Below, piece after piece: positions 5,091-5,833 of a stretch of 5,833 nucleotides of DNA. The stretch is from contig PMSZ01000285.1 in assembly GCA_003168235.1 (NCBI GenBank), positions 9,324 to 15,156 of the forward strand. The letters are read 5' to 3'. Positions within the stretch are counted from its first letter, which is position 1, and every line of letters begins with the position of its first letter. The notes beneath the pieces were generated by a model that was given only the letters and a program-made list of their open reading frames with translations, had not been told where the DNA came from and made no database searches. Source of the stretch: Acidobacteriaceae bacterium (GTDB taxonomy: Bacteria > Acidobacteriota > Terriglobia > Terriglobales > Acidobacteriaceae). Position numbers and translations under genes: made by a program.

Positions 5091-5516
5091 GTTCCGCGAG
5101 TTAAGTGTGGCTTGCCTGTAGACCTCCAGTTCTGTCGGATGCGCAACCTGCGCTCGGGACGGACTGTGGGAAGTTGTCGGCTGAGCTTTGCAGAAATACG
5201 GATCCGGTTGGAAGTGAGCCGGGAACGCCCTCGCTGAAACGTCCTGCGAAAACCTTGGCGCCCAGGGTAGTCAGTGGAAGTCTGGGAGACACGCGAGGCT
5301 ATGCAGGAGGAAGCAGACGAAACGGAACGCCTCCGCACTGGAATTGAAGTGAGGCGTGGCGTCACCGTCGTCGGCGATTAGTCTGAGCGGGAAATTGAAG
5401 GAATTCTCACCGGCGGCAGTGCGTGAATGATGCTGCGCGGGAGAGTATGGCTGGGCGTGGTAAGGCCTGTGCCAGCGCTGGGACGGGGAAACTCCGTCTT
5501 GGGATAAGTGCGGTTC
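5091..5516 (+). other. Long structured leader or unrecognised non-coding RNA ahead of rpsL
   Basis: No credible protein-coding frame covers these 426 bp. Hairpins visible by eye are: AG(T)TCTGTC 5128-5136 with GACGGACT 5158-5165, enclosing GCGC-AACCT-GCGC (5141-5153); CCGGTT-GGAAGTG-AGCCGG (5204-5222); ACCTTGG-CGC-CCAGGGT (5252-5268); and GACGGGG-AAA-CTCCGTC (5482-5498, one G-T). GTTCCG at the predicted transcript start (5091-5096) is complementary to CGGAAC at 5323-5328, which could close a domain of about 240 nt. Two mutually exclusive stems occur at 5303-5355. I do not recognise a named riboswitch, tmRNA, RNase P or SRP RNA. The size and closed-hairpin shape leave a 6S-like RNA possible, but nothing in the sequence proves it. 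No U-tract terminator separates it from rpsL. Confidence 0.4.
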
Positions 5517-5602
5517 GTCGCTGGTCGCTGGTCGCTAGTCGTTTGGGGGCATGGTTTTGCCGACGACTAACGAACAATGACTACCGAACAATGACCAACG
5601 AC
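5517..5602. repeat. Inverted pair of heptamer arrays (GTCGYTN / NAACGAC) next to the rpsL Shine-Dalgarno
   Basis: Left arm, four units in phase (5517-5544): GTCGCTG, GTCGCTG, GTCGCTA, GTCGTTT. Right arm, six units in phase (5561-5602): CGACGAC, TAACGAA, CAATGAC, TACCGAA, CAATGAC, CAACGAC. Between them GGCA-TGGTTT-TGCC (5548-5561) gives a tight tip, so the whole can fold into a long imperfect hairpin. It is the same family and layout as 1762-1924. The right arm ends two bases before the AAGGAG at 5605. Confidence 0.88.
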
Positions 5603-5604
5603 CC

Positions 5605-5610
5605 AAGGAG
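5605..5610 (+). promoter_or_regulatory. Shine-Dalgarno of rpsL
   Basis: AAGGAG lies eight bases before GTG 5619, ideal spacing that decides the non-ATG start. Confidence 0.85.
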
Positions 5611-5618
5611 TGGCGAGA

Positions 5619-5833
5619 GTGCCTACTTTTAATCAACTTGTGAAGTTTGGCCGCGAGCGGACGCGGTATAAGACGGCGAGTCCGGCGCTGCAATCGTGTC
5701 CGCAGAAGCGCGGAGTATGCACCCGCGTTTATACGCAAACGCCGAAGAAGCCGAACTCGGCGCTGCGCAAAGTGGCGCGGGTTCGCCTGACCAATGGCAT
5801 CGAAGTGACGACCTACATCCCCGGTGTCGGCCA
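5619..5833 (+). CDS. rpsL: 30S ribosomal protein S12, N-terminal part
   Basis: The first 71 codons (plus two bases) of a protein normally about 124 residues long. The gene runs off the right edge. S12 sits at the decoding centre of the 30S subunit and contributes to tRNA selection and translation accuracy. Seen: [13 protein letters not shown] at the N-terminus, the [13 protein letters not shown] segment (27-39), [20 protein letters not shown] (41-60) and the start of the IPG loop (67-69). The lysines of TPKKPNSA, where streptomycin-resistance changes occur in other bacteria (E. coli Lys42), are wild type. The second resistance loop near Lys87 is outside the window. It uses a GTG start with a clear Shine-Dalgarno. 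rpsG and fusA would be expected next but are not visible. Confidence 0.98.
   Translation, partial: MPTFNQLVKFGRERTRYKTASPALQSCPQKRGVCTRVYTQTPKKPNSALRKVARVRLTNGIEVTTYIPGVG

Noticed and set aside
5300..5320. GGAGGAAGCAG resembles the SRP RNA core GGAAGGAAGCAGC
   Set aside because: The partner strand and apical GGAA-loop arrangement of SRP domain IV are not present.
5395..5440. CTCACCGGCGGCAGT resembles part of the FMN riboswitch core
   Set aside because: The other conserved FMN-element segments are absent in order around it, and the downstream gene is rpsL, not a riboflavin gene.
5423..5632. 69-codon open frame just before rpsL
   Set aside because: It reads through the heptamer arrays and overlaps the rpsL start. 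No Shine-Dalgarno and no recognisable protein.

Overview
The window is moderately GC-rich chromosomal DNA, most likely from an Acidobacteriota (Koribacter/Sulfotelmatobacter-like). This is inferred from the style of RibH and S12 and from the kinds of small repeats in the spacers, which resemble ones I associate with that phylum. No marker in the window proves it.

Layout. The 3' end of a 3-hydroxyacyl-CoA dehydrogenase gene (1-177) is followed by a complete enoyl-CoA hydratase/crotonase gene (404-1186). Together they are two consecutive steps of beta-oxidation or its C4 reversal. Next come ribH (lumazine synthase, about 1264-1833) and nusB (1929-2342), a pair often adjacent in bacteria. Convergent to these is a 795-residue lipoprotein gene (2440-4827, minus strand) with Ig-like domains followed by a YVTN-type beta-propeller. 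A gene-free stretch of about 790 bp (4828-5618) follows. It holds a minus-strand promoter for the lipoprotein, a near-consensus plus-strand promoter (5056-5084), a leader of about 530 nt with several hairpins, and then rpsL (30S protein S12), cut off by the window end.

The spacers are the unusual part. Nearly every one carries a short tandem array with a 7-bp or 8-bp period. These arrays often start directly after a stop codon or end just before a start codon or Shine-Dalgarno. Three of the loci have two arrays of the same unit facing each other in inverted orientation: 1762-1924, 4904-5031 and 5517-5602. One array supplies the -35 box of the lipoprotein promoter. One is translated as an extra C-terminal tail on RibH. 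One abuts the rpsL Shine-Dalgarno. An octamer array sits where the ribH start codon should be, and ribH has no ATG/GTG/TTG start upstream of its conserved core. The closest described analogue I know is the heptanucleotide STRR family of cyanobacteria. A further locus has a 12-bp exact duplication spanning the crotonase start codon.

I see no tRNA, rRNA, insertion sequence, CRISPR array or phage gene.
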